A stretch of 27,822 bases of DNA, from positions 9,743-37,564 of the forward strand of contig CAJUAL010000016.1 in NCBI GenBank assembly GCA_910584405.1, given 5' to 3'. Within the stretch, counting starts at the first letter, position 1; the number at the start of each line of letters is the position of its first letter. The DNA comes from an uncultured Vampirovibrio sp. (GTDB lineage Bacteria > Cyanobacteriota > Vampirovibrionia > Gastranaerophilales > Gastranaerophilaceae). Made by a program: the position numbers and the translations under genes. The notes under the pieces were generated by a model that did not search any database, was not told the DNA's origin, and saw only the letters and a program-made list of their open reading frames with translations. Below are positions 1 through 5,901 of the stretch, piece by piece.

Positions 1-299
1 TGTGAGCCATCACCGGAGCTTGCCTGCTGTGAGTAATTGCCGGAGCTTGCCTGCTTTGAGCCATCGCCGGAGCTTGCCTGCTTTGAGTAATCACCGGAGC
101 TTGCCTGCTTTGAGCCATTGCCGGAGCTTGCCTGCTGTGAGTAATTGCCGGAGCTTGCCTGCTTTGAGTAATCACCGGAGCTTGCCTCATTATTCTCTCT
201 ATTTTCTTTTTTGATAGTTTCTCTTACGTTTTTAATAAAGCTTGTAACATTATTTGCAAGCTCAAAAACGTCTTTCATTTCTTCGATTAAGTTTGTCAT
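1..299 (-). CDS. Unknown phage protein with 9-residue tandem repeats (partial, runs off the left edge)
   Basis: The minus strand is open from an ATG at 299-297 to the window edge (99 codons visible). An AAGGA ribosome site sits nine bases before the ATG. Residues 1-38 are helical and charged, beginning MTNLIEEMKDVFELANNV. The rest is a string of 9-residue repeats of the form ASSG(D/N)(Y/G)S(K/Q)Q, which comes from the 27-bp DNA repeat below. The uninterrupted frame through seven repeat cores, and a non-repetitive N-terminus with a good ribosome site, argue that this strand and not the plus strand is coding. The repeats are rich in Ser, Gly, Ala and Gln, so they are probably a flexible linker or low-complexity tail. 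I do not recognise the family. It is the last gene of the leftward early block. Confidence 0.7.
   Translation of the reverse strand, partial: MTNLIEEMKDVFELANNVTSFIKNVRETIKKENRENNEASSGDYSKQASSGNYSQQASSGNGSKQASSGDYSKQASSGDGSKQASSGNYSQQASSGDGS
14..188. repeat. 27-bp tandem repeat array within the partial gene
   Basis: Cores of the form CGGAGCTTGCCTGCT begin at 14, 41, 68, 95, 122, 149 and 176: six full 27-bp units plus a partial one. Variable positions are limited to a few bases (GTGAG or TTGAG, then TAAT or CCAT, then TGC, CGC or CAC). Units alternate between variants, so the array expanded by duplication of units. The length is a multiple of three, so copy-number changes keep the frame. The array is directly contiguous and has no spacers. 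Confidence 0.9.
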
Positions 300-387
300 T
301 TCATTTATTCCTTAAATTGTGGCAGGCGGATGGAATTCAACGTGATACTCATTATTCGCCGTATTTGGAGACAGCCGCCGTTAATTT

Positions 388-765
388 TTAAAGGTTTAGG
401 TTTATTATTTGCTCTATACAACTTTTAACATCTTCAAATATTTCTTCTGTAGGGTATCTTCTCCCATCATCGTTAATATGAGGATAAAAATCCAAACAAT
501 GAGCATAGTCCCAACCAATAATTAAGGTGTTTTTAATGGAACTCTTTCCACTTTCTTCTAACCATAAATCATTTCCCACATAAGTTATTCCTCCGTGTAT
601 GGATATTTCTGAAAAATCTTTTTTTATATATTCCTTTGGTCTATTTGCCAATTCTACATAAGCGCAGGGATGAGTTCCTAAAGATATAATCCACCATCGG
701 AATCCTTTATATTCCTCCGTTGCTAATACTTTTCTAGAAGCTTCTCTATAAATCATTGGTTCCAT
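388..765 (-). CDS. Hypothetical phage protein, 125 aa
   Basis: Begins MEPMIYREASRKVLATEEYKG, with an ACGGAG ribosome site (ACGGAGTTAACATT before the ATG). It contains SLGTHPCAYVEL, IHGGITYVGNDLWL and IIGWDYAHCLDFYP, an aromatic-rich layout that I associate with a small conserved protein of unknown function found in many phages and prophages. No catalytic motif is evident, although the H, C and D residues in the last two blocks could bind metal. It has its own promoter (798-826), separate from the methyltransferase upstream. The family resemblance is from memory and the function is unknown. Confidence 0.75.
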   Translation of the reverse strand: MEPMIYREASRKVLATEEYKGFRWWIISLGTHPCAYVELANRPKEYIKKDFSEISIHGGITYVGNDLWLEESGKSSIKNTLIIGWDYAHCLDFYPHINDDGRRYPTEEIFEDVKSCIEQIINLNL

Positions 766-797
766 AATGTTAACTCCGTTTGTTTATTTATAATACT

Positions 798-826
798 ATT
801 ATTACCACTAAAAAATTTATTGTCAA
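798..826 (-). promoter_or_regulatory. Leftward promoter for the 125-aa gene
   Basis: On the minus strand TTGACA (826-821) is followed after 17 bases by AATAAT (803-798). The -35 box lies just beyond the methyltransferase stop at 835, so the 125-aa gene can be expressed apart from the replication block. Confidence 0.55.
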
Positions 827-834
827 TAAAAATT

Positions 835-1365
835 TTACGCAAAAATTACTTTTGTTTCATTTTTTCCCTTTTCCCATATAAACCAAGCAAATTCCATAAT
901 AGGATTACCATTTCCTATAAAGTCAACTTTGGTTGAAATAGGAATGATAAAAGCAGGGGGAGAGTTTTTATAAAAAGAAAAACGCTTTTTACCAGTCAGA
1001 TAACGAATCGGCAATAGTAAAGCAAAAGAACGTGTATATAACTTCGCGCAATGCTCCATAAACTCATAACTCAAATTAAATGGCGGATTCGTTACAATGT
1101 TTTCATAGGGTTTATTCTCCATCAGAAAATCAACACGTGGTTCACCATACCCTCTGTCTACTAAATCTGTAGCTTTTACCTTATATCCTCTTGCGATAAG
1201 GTTTTTAGTTATTGCTCCGTCGCCACAAGCGCATTCGTAAATATCGCCTTGGAAAGTATAGTTATCTAAAAGAATATCTATTACCCATTCAGGGGTAGGA
1301 TAAAAATCGTCTTTGCTTCTTAAACAATGAGTTTTAGTTCCATTAAGTTTTAAATGATTATTCAT
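835..1365 (-). CDS. Phage DNA N6-adenine methyltransferase
   Basis: A small class I methyltransferase of 176 residues. FYPTPEWVID (21-30) is the usual phage opening. CACGDGAI (45-52) is the S-adenosylmethionine-binding motif I. NPPF (93-96) is the catalytic motif IV (N/D-PP-Y/F) of amino-methyltransferases. The NPPF form and the lack of a large recognition domain match solitary phage adenine methyltransferases. These modify phage DNA, typically to evade host restriction. No restriction partner is nearby. It overlaps the zinc-ribbon gene upstream by 8 bases, so the two are probably translationally coupled. The target site cannot be read from sequence. Confidence 0.88.
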   Translation of the reverse strand: MNNHLKLNGTKTHCLRSKDDFYPTPEWVIDILLDNYTFQGDIYECACGDGAITKNLIARGYKVKATDLVDRGYGEPRVDFLMENKPYENIVTNPPFNLSYEFMEHCAKLYTRSFALLLPIRYLTGKKRFSFYKNSPPAFIIPISTKVDFIGNGNPIMEFAWFIWEKGKNETKVIFA

Positions 1366-1711
1366 AAATAATCTCCCTTATTTTATCTATAAATTGATTT
1401 GATAAGTTGGTTTTAAAAAACTTTCCTTTGGTAGATATAATATTGTATTTAAATTCTTTGCTAGAAACATAATTTAATATATATATTTTATACCCCCCTA
1501 AGATAAACAAGGCGTTTTTTTCTTTTGCGGTTATTCTTTTTTGAGGTTTATGGTTTTTTTTATACGATTCTTTTGATTTGTTTTTTGAACAATTTTTACA
1601 CCAACTTTGATAATACCCATCTTTTTTTCTGAACCAAAATTCAGAAAGAGGTAATATCTGATGGCATTTCCCGCATCTTTTCATTCCATCTGGTAACGAT
1701 TCTCTTGGCAT
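1358..1711 (-). CDS. Small zinc-ribbon protein, 117 aa
   Basis: Two CxxC pairs, C13-C16 (RCGKCH) and C38-C41 (SWCKNC), separated by PLSEFWFRKKDGYYQ, form a treble-clef or zinc-ribbon knuckle. This CGKC...LSEF...CKNC pattern is common in small phage proteins and in the N-termini of some HNH endonucleases, but there is no HNH catalytic core here. The middle is very basic (KNKSKESYKKNHKPQKR), which suggests nucleic-acid binding. The start at 1711 is chosen because AAGGAG stands eight bases upstream. That makes the gene begin inside the 3' end of the previous gene, a 71-base out-of-frame overlap. Confidence 0.75.
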   Translation of the reverse strand: MPRESLPDGMKRCGKCHQILPLSEFWFRKKDGYYQSWCKNCSKNKSKESYKKNHKPQKRITAKEKNALFILGGYKIYILNYVSSKEFKYNIISTKGKFFKTNLSNQFIDKIREIIYE

Positions 1712-1934
1712 ATTCCTTATCTCCTTCTTTGATTTTTTCTAATGCATCTAAAATACAATGAAAACTTTTATTCATAAGTCTACTAATCTCACTTTTGGTA
1801 TATCCTAATTGATATAGACAAGATATTAATATGTATCTTTTATTGATAGAGGCGTGCCTAACTGAATATATATCATGTCTTTGAAATCCTGTTACCTCAA
1901 AAAAATAAGATAAAAACATTGAAAAATCTTTCAT
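1641..1934 (-). CDS. DnaA domain IV-like helix-turn-helix protein, 97 aa
   Basis: The central part, RHASINKRYILISCLYQLGY followed by TKSEISRLMNKSFHCILDAL and EKI, follows the pattern of DnaA domain IV: helix, then LGxSxxEIGRxFxRxHxTVLxAxxKI. DnaA's conserved DHTTV segment is replaced by KSFHCI, so it may not bind a DnaA box. The start at 1934 is preferred because its ATG overlaps the TGA of the upstream gene (ATGA) and has GGGG at good spacing; an ATG at 1943 is too close to that ribosome site. Its place next to a helicase-loader-like gene and an initiator supports a role in replication or its control. The family call is by pattern only. Confidence 0.68.
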   Translation of the reverse strand: MKDFSMFLSYFFEVTGFQRHDIYSVRHASINKRYILISCLYQLGYTKSEISRLMNKSFHCILDALEKIKEGDKEYAKRIVTRWNEKMREMPSDITSF

Positions 1935-2461
1935 AGCATACACCCCTTTTGATAATATTCTTCCAATAATCTTTTGGATTCTTCAGGGGATGATTTTGTC
2001 CCTTTAAGGAATCCCGCCTCATCTAGTTCCTTTTGAGAAGGGAACTCTTTTATATGTCCTGTTCTCTCCAAACAAACAGTTTTTAAAGCGTCCTCAAAAT
2101 TCATTTCTATATTTTGGGTATATAATTTATATGCAGAATGGTAGATATATCGGTTATAATTACATATTCCCAACTCAATATCTTGACGGAATCGTTCATC
2201 TACCCAGTTTTCCCTATATTCTTCCGCTTCTTTTTGAGGTATATAATTCTCTTTGATGACACTGTTTAAAACTCCTAATGATGGTGCTTTTCCTACCTTA
2301 TCGCTAGAAACGTATTTTTCTAGGCAGGAAGCAACAAAATTATAATCATAGTATGAGATATCCTTAAACCATAGATTAGCTACCTCAGAACTAAAAAAAT
2401 CGAACTGTGGATAATATTTCTTCATCAGATTAGTAAATTGTGTAAACTCAGTCTTGTTCAT
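1931..2461 (-). CDS. Probable replicative helicase loader-like protein, 176 aa
   Basis: Begins MNKTEFTQFTNLMKKYYPQF and continues with SSEVANLWFKDISYYDYN. This N-terminal pattern (short helix, YYPxF, a W in the second helix, then YDYxxV and a KxPSLGxL block) resembles the N-terminal domain of G39P-type helicase loaders and other short phage proteins encoded next to initiators. There is no Walker A motif, so it is not an AAA+ DnaC-type loader. GGAGG stands nine bases before the ATG. The start overlaps the initiator stop by 14 bases, indicating coupling. The assignment rests on weak similarity and context. Confidence 0.6.
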   Translation of the reverse strand: MNKTEFTQFTNLMKKYYPQFDFFSSEVANLWFKDISYYDYNFVASCLEKYVSSDKVGKAPSLGVLNSVIKENYIPQKEAEEYRENWVDERFRQDIELGICNYNRYIYHSAYKLYTQNIEMNFEDALKTVCLERTGHIKEFPSQKELDEAGFLKGTKSSPEESKRLLEEYYQKGCML

Positions 2462-3119
2462 TTAACCATTCCTCCATATTAAAAGTTGAAATTTTATTTA
2501 AATCTTCATTATTAAATCTCTCATCGTTCAACCAAGCTGCGCATCCTTTGGCAAAGCCTTTTCTTACCTCTTCACTTTTTGCGTATTTCTTAACAATGTC
2601 CAGTAATTTTTCAGAAGTTATTTTCTTAGCAACAATAGTTTTATAATAAGATTGATATGCTTTTTCCTTTGAACCTGCCCTTTGCTTAGGATACTCCTTC
2701 CAAAACTCTTCAAATTTTTCTTTATATATTTCTTTTTTATTACTATTAGTCTTGTTTATAATATCAGTATTATTATGTATAGGGGTAGAGCCGTATGCGC
2801 ATTTTTCCGTACACGGTTCATTATCAATTCGGTTGGCTAAATCAATAAATTCGTAAATAACACCACCGAATGTACCTTTCTCATTTACCTGATATCTTTT
2901 TATGAGCCCATTATCTATTAACTCTTTGATGGTTGAATAAATCTGTCCTCTACTCTCTTTTAATTCTCTACACATAGTATTTATATGAAATTGCCAATTA
3001 TCAGGTTTACTAAATAAGTACGCATACATCCCTTTTGCCCTTAAAGAAATATTATTATCTTCAAGAACAGCATTAAGAATTAAAGTATATCCTGTTTGAT
3101 ATTTTTTTATTGTTTCCAT
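2448..3119 (-). CDS. Phage replication initiator / helix-turn-helix replisome organiser
   Basis: The N-terminal 95 residues (YTLILNAVLEDNNISLRAKG, then MYAYLFSKPDNWQFHINTMC) form the winged helix-turn-helix of phage replication-initiation proteins. GQIYSTIKELIDNGLIKRYQ is the recognition helix and wing. A polar linker (about 100-130) leads to a second domain, FEEFWKEYPKQRAGSKEKAY with later GFAKGCAAWLNDERFNNED, a block seen at the C-terminus of many phage replisome organisers. The family binds the origin and recruits the helicase, which fits the loader-like gene directly downstream. The start codon has no good Shine-Dalgarno: it is preceded by GCGAATGGGTT, one copy of a repeat found three times in the leader. 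Confidence 0.8.
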   Translation of the reverse strand: METIKKYQTGYTLILNAVLEDNNISLRAKGMYAYLFSKPDNWQFHINTMCRELKESRGQIYSTIKELIDNGLIKRYQVNEKGTFGGVIYEFIDLANRIDNEPCTEKCAYGSTPIHNNTDIINKTNSNKKEIYKEKFEEFWKEYPKQRAGSKEKAYQSYYKTIVAKKITSEKLLDIVKKYAKSEEVRKGFAKGCAAWLNDERFNNEDLNKISTFNMEEWLNEQD

Positions 3120-3120
3120 A

Positions 3121-3230
3121 ACCCATTCGCTTTCAAAAAAGATGGGGTGTCAGCGGTGCGAATGGTCTTATAATGATTGTAAAAAAGCCTCCACCCCATA
3201 ATTAAATTTAACCATTCGCATAATCATAAT
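3121..3230. promoter_or_regulatory. Initiator leader with interleaved repeats (candidate origin or RNA switch)
   Basis: CCATTCGC lies at 3123-3130, its inverse GCGAATGGT at 3158-3166, and ACCATTCGC again at 3211-3219. A second pair, ATGGGGTG (3142-3149) and CACCCCAT (3192-3199), is interleaved with it. In the minus-strand mRNA the middle copy can pair with the upstream copy or with the one touching the initiator start codon, but not both. As DNA, the same repeats could be binding sites for the initiator. No gene fits here. Confidence 0.55.
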
Positions 3231-3284
3231 AATCTTTAAATTTATATTTTAAAGTTATCTTCTTACTTTATTCACAAAAAAGGC

Positions 3285-3312
3285 TTGACATTAACCATAA
3301 AATGATTATAAT
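3285..3312 (+). promoter_or_regulatory. Consensus plus-strand promoter for a short transcript
   Basis: TTGACA (3285-3290), 16-base spacer, TATAAT (3307-3312): both boxes are perfect consensus. No plus-strand gene follows before the terminator at 3362-3391. A minus-strand TATAAT (3310-3305) overlaps the same -10, but I see no convincing minus -35. Confidence 0.75.
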
Positions 3313-3318
3313 AAAGTA

Positions 3319-3391
3319 AATAAAAACATATTAACTCCGTAAAAATATTGTTTTTGTCACCCCCTCTTATCTGCGAAGAGGGATTTTTTTT
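3319..3391 (+). ncRNA. Candidate small RNA complementary to early-gene ribosome sites
   Basis: The span from the expected start after the 3285-3312 promoter to the end of the U-tract is about 73 nt and holds no open frame of note. Near the 5' end it carries TTAACTCCGTA. This is the exact complement of TACGGAGTTAA, the ribosome site of the 7532 gene, and of ten bases of the one before the 765 gene. The 3' part is an intrinsic terminator, as in many trans-acting bacterial sRNAs. The alternative is that TTAACTCCGT here is only the ribosome site of a 7-codon minus-strand frame starting at 3329. Confidence 0.5.
3362..3391 (+). terminator. Intrinsic terminator ending the 3319 transcript
   Basis: CCCTCTT (3362-3368) pairs with AAGAGGG (3376-3382) around a 7-base loop, followed by one A and eight T. 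The minus direction has no T-tract, so it acts on plus-strand RNA only. Confidence 0.85.
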
Positions 3392-3611
3392 ATTTCTCCA
3401 AAATCATATAAATAGGTTCATAAGCTATTTTAAATAATCCTGCATGATTAACTGCGTCCATCGTAGCTTTTATCATTTGTAGTTTGGTTTGAGCCTGTTT
3501 TAGTTCTTTTTCTAAGATTTGGCACTTTTCAATAGTAGATAAAAGAACCTCTGATTTTCTCATTGCTTCATTTGTATCATCGTAAGATTTAATTTCATTT
3601 ATATTTTTCAT
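3390..3611 (-). CDS. Small coiled-coil protein, 73 aa, unknown
   Basis: Begins MKNINEIKSYDDTNEAMRKS, with GGAG nine bases upstream (ATGGAGTATTTAATATG context). Residues 18-50 (SEVLLSTIEKCQILEKELKQ, AQTKLQMIKATM) have the heptad spacing of a short coiled coil. The C-terminus is hydrophobic (FKIAYEPIYMILEK). The gene is monocistronic, divergent from the 3740 operon and ends at the plus-strand terminator. I do not recognise it. A small dimeric regulator is possible but unproven. Confidence 0.65.
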   Translation of the reverse strand: MKNINEIKSYDDTNEAMRKSEVLLSTIEKCQILEKELKQAQTKLQMIKATMDAVNHAGLFKIAYEPIYMILEK

Positions 3612-3692
3612 ATTAAATACTCCATAAAAGTTATTACAGATATTACATTATATTCCAAAATTTAAAAATTATTTAACGAATAAAAATTTTTA

Positions 3693-3725
3693 TTTACAAT
3701 TAAATAAATATGGTAATATAATACC
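3693..3725 (+). promoter_or_regulatory. Promoter and operator-like palindrome for the RNase H operon
   Basis: TTTACA (3693-3698), 18 bases, TATAAT (3717-3722). The -10 box sits inside GGTAATATAATACC (3712-3725), an imperfect palindrome. Close variants cover the -10 region of the terminase (8040) and protease (12391) promoters, with the same 18-base spacing. AGGAGG (3729-3734) follows. Confidence 0.7.
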
Positions 3726-3739
3726 TTTAGGAGGTTAAT

Positions 3740-3991
3740 ATGGAGCAATTATGGTTATTTCCTATCAATAACATAACGACAATTCGCCGTGAAGTTTTGA
3801 ATACGCTCCGTAAAATCCCAGGAGAAACGAAAGAGGAATATAACGAGCTTGTGCGAATCGAGGTTGATTATCGTATGTCGCAGTTAATATATAAACATCC
3901 CAAATACACAGATTTTGACATTTATACAATTCAAGAGCTTAAATCTGTTAAAAATATATTTTTCAAGAAAGGAAGGACAGATGGATTTTAA
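3740..3991 (+). CDS. Hypothetical protein, 83 aa
   Basis: First gene of a three-gene operon with an ideal AGGAGG five bases before its ATG. It begins MEQLWLFPINNITTIRREVL. The middle (RKIPGETKEEYNELVRIEVD) is predicted helical and charged, and the C-terminus is basic. No motif is recognised. It overlaps the next gene by 11 bases. Confidence 0.65.
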   Translation: MEQLWLFPINNITTIRREVLNTLRKIPGETKEEYNELVRIEVDYRMSQLIYKHPKYTDFDIYTIQELKSVKNIFFKKGRTDGF

Positions 3992-4388
3992 ACATTTTTT
4001 ATCATTACTTTGGGCATTGAAATTTAGCATAAGTGATTTGCATTATTTGTCCCAAAAAGAAAACTTTTATAGCGACCATAAATTTGCTGATGAGCTACGA
4101 GATGATATTGATGAGTGGATTGATGAAGTAAATGAAGTTTGCTTTCTTGGCGAGGAAAAAAACGCCCCCTATTCAAAAGATGTTATTTTAGAATCTTCAA
4201 ATTTAATTGTTCCATTACAATCGAATCCAACAGAACAATTTAAAAAGATTAGCGAATCCATTAAACAAATTCTCATATATATTCAAGAAACTTCCGCACA
4301 AGCCTCTGTTGGGGAACAAAACTTAATGGGTGGCATTGCTCAAGAGTTGCAACAAAGATATGGATTAATCTGGAGAAGAATAATTTAG
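3981..4388 (+). CDS. Ferritin-like / Dps-like small helical protein (DUF5856-like)
   Basis: 135 residues from the ATG at 3981, which has AAGGA upstream. The first helices, MDFKHFLSLLWALKFSISDL then HYLSQKENFYSDHKFADELR and DDIDEWIDEVNEV, place H, E, H and D residues where ferritin-like and Dps proteins have their ferroxidase helices. The ending, GEQNLMGGIAQELQQRYGLI, completes a predicted four-helix bundle. I associate this layout with a small family of unknown function in gut phages (DUF5856), but that is from memory. A longer reading back to 3915 lacks a ribosome site and would double the overlap with the gene before it. Metal binding is an inference. Confidence 0.62.
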   Translation: MDFKHFLSLLWALKFSISDLHYLSQKENFYSDHKFADELRDDIDEWIDEVNEVCFLGEEKNAPYSKDVILESSNLIVPLQSNPTEQFKKISESIKQILIYIQETSAQASVGEQNLMGGIAQELQQRYGLIWRRII

Positions 4389-4398
4389 GGGAAATAGT

Positions 4399-4836
4399 AT
4401 GGTGGTTATTTTCTGCGATGCAAGCTTTGATAATGAAACTAAAAAATGCGGTTGCGGAATAGTCATAAAGCAACTTATTCCTAATGGTGTAAAGGAAACC
4501 AGAATCACAATATCAGACTACGCCATTGATTCGAATGATGCTGAGTTGAAAGCTGTTATGCATGGTTTAAGACATGTTGATAAGCCATTGCCTGAAACAA
4601 TAAACATTGTCACCGATTCCCAAGTAGCGATTGAACAGCTAAAAAAGGCTATTTATCGGGGGGATTGCAGTGTTGAAGAAGTCAATCCCAAATACCAAAC
4701 AACAGTACAAAGAGTAATTCACGAACTAGCAGGCGAAAGAGTGCGATTGTATCACTGTAAAGGACATACTGATAGACAGCGTAAGTATTCACAAATTCAA
4801 GCGGTATGTGATAGACTAGCTAAGAAGTCTAGATAA
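4399..4836 (+). CDS. rnhA: Ribonuclease H (type HI)
   Basis: 145 residues with all four DEDD catalytic acids: D7 (IFCDASFD), E49 (DAELKAV), D73 (VTDSQVAI) and D138 (VCDRLAKKS). HCKGHTDRQRK near residues 118-128 supplies the conserved histidine loop. The enzyme cuts RNA in RNA-DNA hybrids, for example primers at replication starts. GGGGAAATAGT precedes the ATG. It closes the 3740 operon and is followed by a terminator. The gene symbol is by family; phage copies are often given only a product name. Confidence 0.9.
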   Translation: MVVIFCDASFDNETKKCGCGIVIKQLIPNGVKETRITISDYAIDSNDAELKAVMHGLRHVDKPLPETINIVTDSQVAIEQLKKAIYRGDCSVEEVNPKYQTTVQRVIHELAGERVRLYHCKGHTDRQRKYSQIQAVCDRLAKKSR

Positions 4837-4870
4837 AGGTTTTTATTCTTTAGATTATAGATTGGAGCAG

Positions 4871-4908
4871 ATACTTTAATCCCTATCATGGAATTAAAGT
4901 ATTTTTTT
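4871..4908 (+). terminator. Terminator after RNase H
   Basis: ATACTTTAAT-CC (from 4871) pairs with GG-AATTAAAGTAT (ending about 4902), followed by seven T. One mismatch in the stem. It ends the 3740-4836 operon. Confidence 0.8.
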
Positions 4909-5167
4909 ATTCTTTGAGTTATGAGTTCTCGCTGAATACTTTTTGTGTTGTTCCTAGATTCTTTTTGAGAATCGGTTGGCGGTTTGCCTGTACAACCCTC
5001 AGAACAGTAATTAATCAAACGGTCGGATTTCTCCACTTACACCCCACATCTACACAAACAAATGTGTGGCTTGTCATATAGACTCGCAAATTCTTTTCAG
5101 TACAACTCAACTTTTCTAGGAAGGCTTACTACTTTTTCAGCCATTTTACATTTATCAAAAAAACTTC
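4909..5167. other. Intergenic stretch with no supported gene
   Basis: The only sizeable frame is on the minus strand from a GTG at 5036, continuing back through the RNase H terminator and gene end, so it is not credible in full. Short minus-strand frames (15 codons from an ATG near 5143, 20 codons from one near 5074) have no clear ribosome sites. This may be a decayed gene. Confidence 0.4.
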
Positions 5168-5199
5168 TTGACAAACCTGAGAAATTAACCTAGTATAAT
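5168..5199 (+). promoter_or_regulatory. Plus-strand promoter for a second short transcript
   Basis: TTGACA (5168-5173), then 17 bases to TAGTAT (5191-5196) or 20 to TATAAT (5194-5199). No gene follows on this strand before the terminator at 5243-5286. Confidence 0.6.
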
Positions 5200-5204
5200 A
5201 ATGA

Positions 5205-5286
5205 TTTGAGTTGTTGAGAGTAGTCTATACGACTATTTAAAAAAGTCAAGAGGTTTTTTACTACTTTGCCTCTTGACTTCTTTTTT
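5205..5286 (+). ncRNA. Candidate small RNA between promoter and terminator
   Basis: About 80 nt from the expected start to the U-tract. It has a small hairpin (TAGTC, loop TATAC, GACTA at 5221-5235) and then the 11-bp terminator stem. No open frame of note. Its 3' end converges on the end of the 5605 gene. I found no clear complement to a phage ribosome site, so its role, if any, is unknown. Confidence 0.4.
5243..5286. terminator. Bidirectional terminator
   Basis: AAGTCAAGAGG (5243-5253) pairs perfectly with CCTCTTGACTT (5269-5279). Six T follow on the plus strand (5281-5286) and six on the minus strand (5244-5239). It ends both the minus early operon and the short plus transcript. Confidence 0.85.
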
Positions 5287-5605
5287 ATCCTGAAAATTCT
5301 CTATTTTTTTTCAAAAACTCTTTATTTTTTTCACAAATTAGCGTCGCTTTATGTATAGAGTTTACGGTATGCCTTCCTAAAACAAAGCTAACTCTAATAA
5401 AATCTTCTAGGGATTTATTTTGGGTCGCTAGTACTAGAGTTTTAAATTCCGTATGAGATAACTCTTGCTGAAGAATAGTAGCAGTACATTCACACACTTC
5501 TTTATCTCCCAGACACATTTTTTTAAATTCTCTTTCAGGGTATGTATACTCCCACCAGCTTAAAGCGATTACCACTAATAAAAATACTGTCCATACTTTA
5601 CTCAT
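5285..5605 (-). CDS. Small exported or membrane-anchored protein with Cys residues, 106 aa
   Basis: MSKVWTVFLLVVIALSWWEY gives a basic residue, then about 14 hydrophobic ones: an uncleaved signal anchor or signal peptide. After it come KKMCLGDKEVCECTATILQQ and LICEKNKEF, with Cys residues spaced for disulfides, so the body probably faces the periplasm. Ribosome site AAGGAG. It is the last gene of the 7532-5285 operon, and its stop lies inside the terminator. Family unknown. Confidence 0.68.
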   Translation of the reverse strand: MSKVWTVFLLVVIALSWWEYTYPEREFKKMCLGDKEVCECTATILQQELSHTEFKTLVLATQNKSLEDFIRVSFVLGRHTVNSIHKATLICEKNKEFLKKNREFSG

Positions 5606-5618
5606 TTTAATTCTCCTT

Positions 5619-5885
5619 CTAAAAATTCTCTATTTTTTTCAAGATTAAATTGTCCTGCGCGCAATACTCTAAAAACGATGGAGTATCACTACCGACATAG
5701 AGCCACCGCCCATAATACTTATCGTATTCGCGCATCCAATAGGCAATCTCCTCATCTTGGCTAAATTTCCCATTATTAAGGCGTCTTTTTATCACGTAGT
5801 AACCGGTTCGCCGGCTGAGTGGGTCTTGCACTTCTTGTCTTTTCTTGGATTGTGCCAACCAATAATTTAATATGTTTTCGTTCAT
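5619..5885 (-). CDS. Hypothetical protein, 88 aa
   Basis: Start set at the ATG 5885-5883 because ACGGAGGG lies just upstream. A longer reading to 5993 would overlap the upstream gene and has no ribosome site. It begins MNENILNYWLAQSKKRQEVQ and contains GYYVIKRRLNNGKF, EEIAYWMREYDKYYGRWLYV and PSFLEYC, dense in aromatics and charges. No family recognised. It ends in KKIENF, the translation of a recurring A-rich box (see the repeat entry). Confidence 0.68.
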   Translation of the reverse strand: MNENILNYWLAQSKKRQEVQDPLSRRTGYYVIKRRLNNGKFSQDEEIAYWMREYDKYYGRWLYVGSDTPSFLEYCAQDNLILKKIENF

Positions 5886-5901
5886 ACGTCCCTCCGTAAA
5901 G

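Noticed and set aside
14..188. CRISPR-like direct repeats
   Set aside because: Units are contiguous, with no unique spacers, and preserve a reading frame.
2..214. Plus-strand frame with RSLPA(V/L)SN repeats
   Set aside because: It is the shadow of the repeat array. The minus strand has a non-repetitive N-terminus and a ribosome site in frame with the repeats.
4797..5036. Minus-strand frame of 79 codons (GTG start)
   Set aside because: It runs through the RNase H terminator and into the 3' end of RNase H on the opposite strand, and has only a weak start.
5200..5290. Phage-encoded tracrRNA or CRISPR-associated RNA
   Set aside because: The short promoter-hairpin unit recalls one at first sight, but no CRISPR-repeat complement or cas gene is present.
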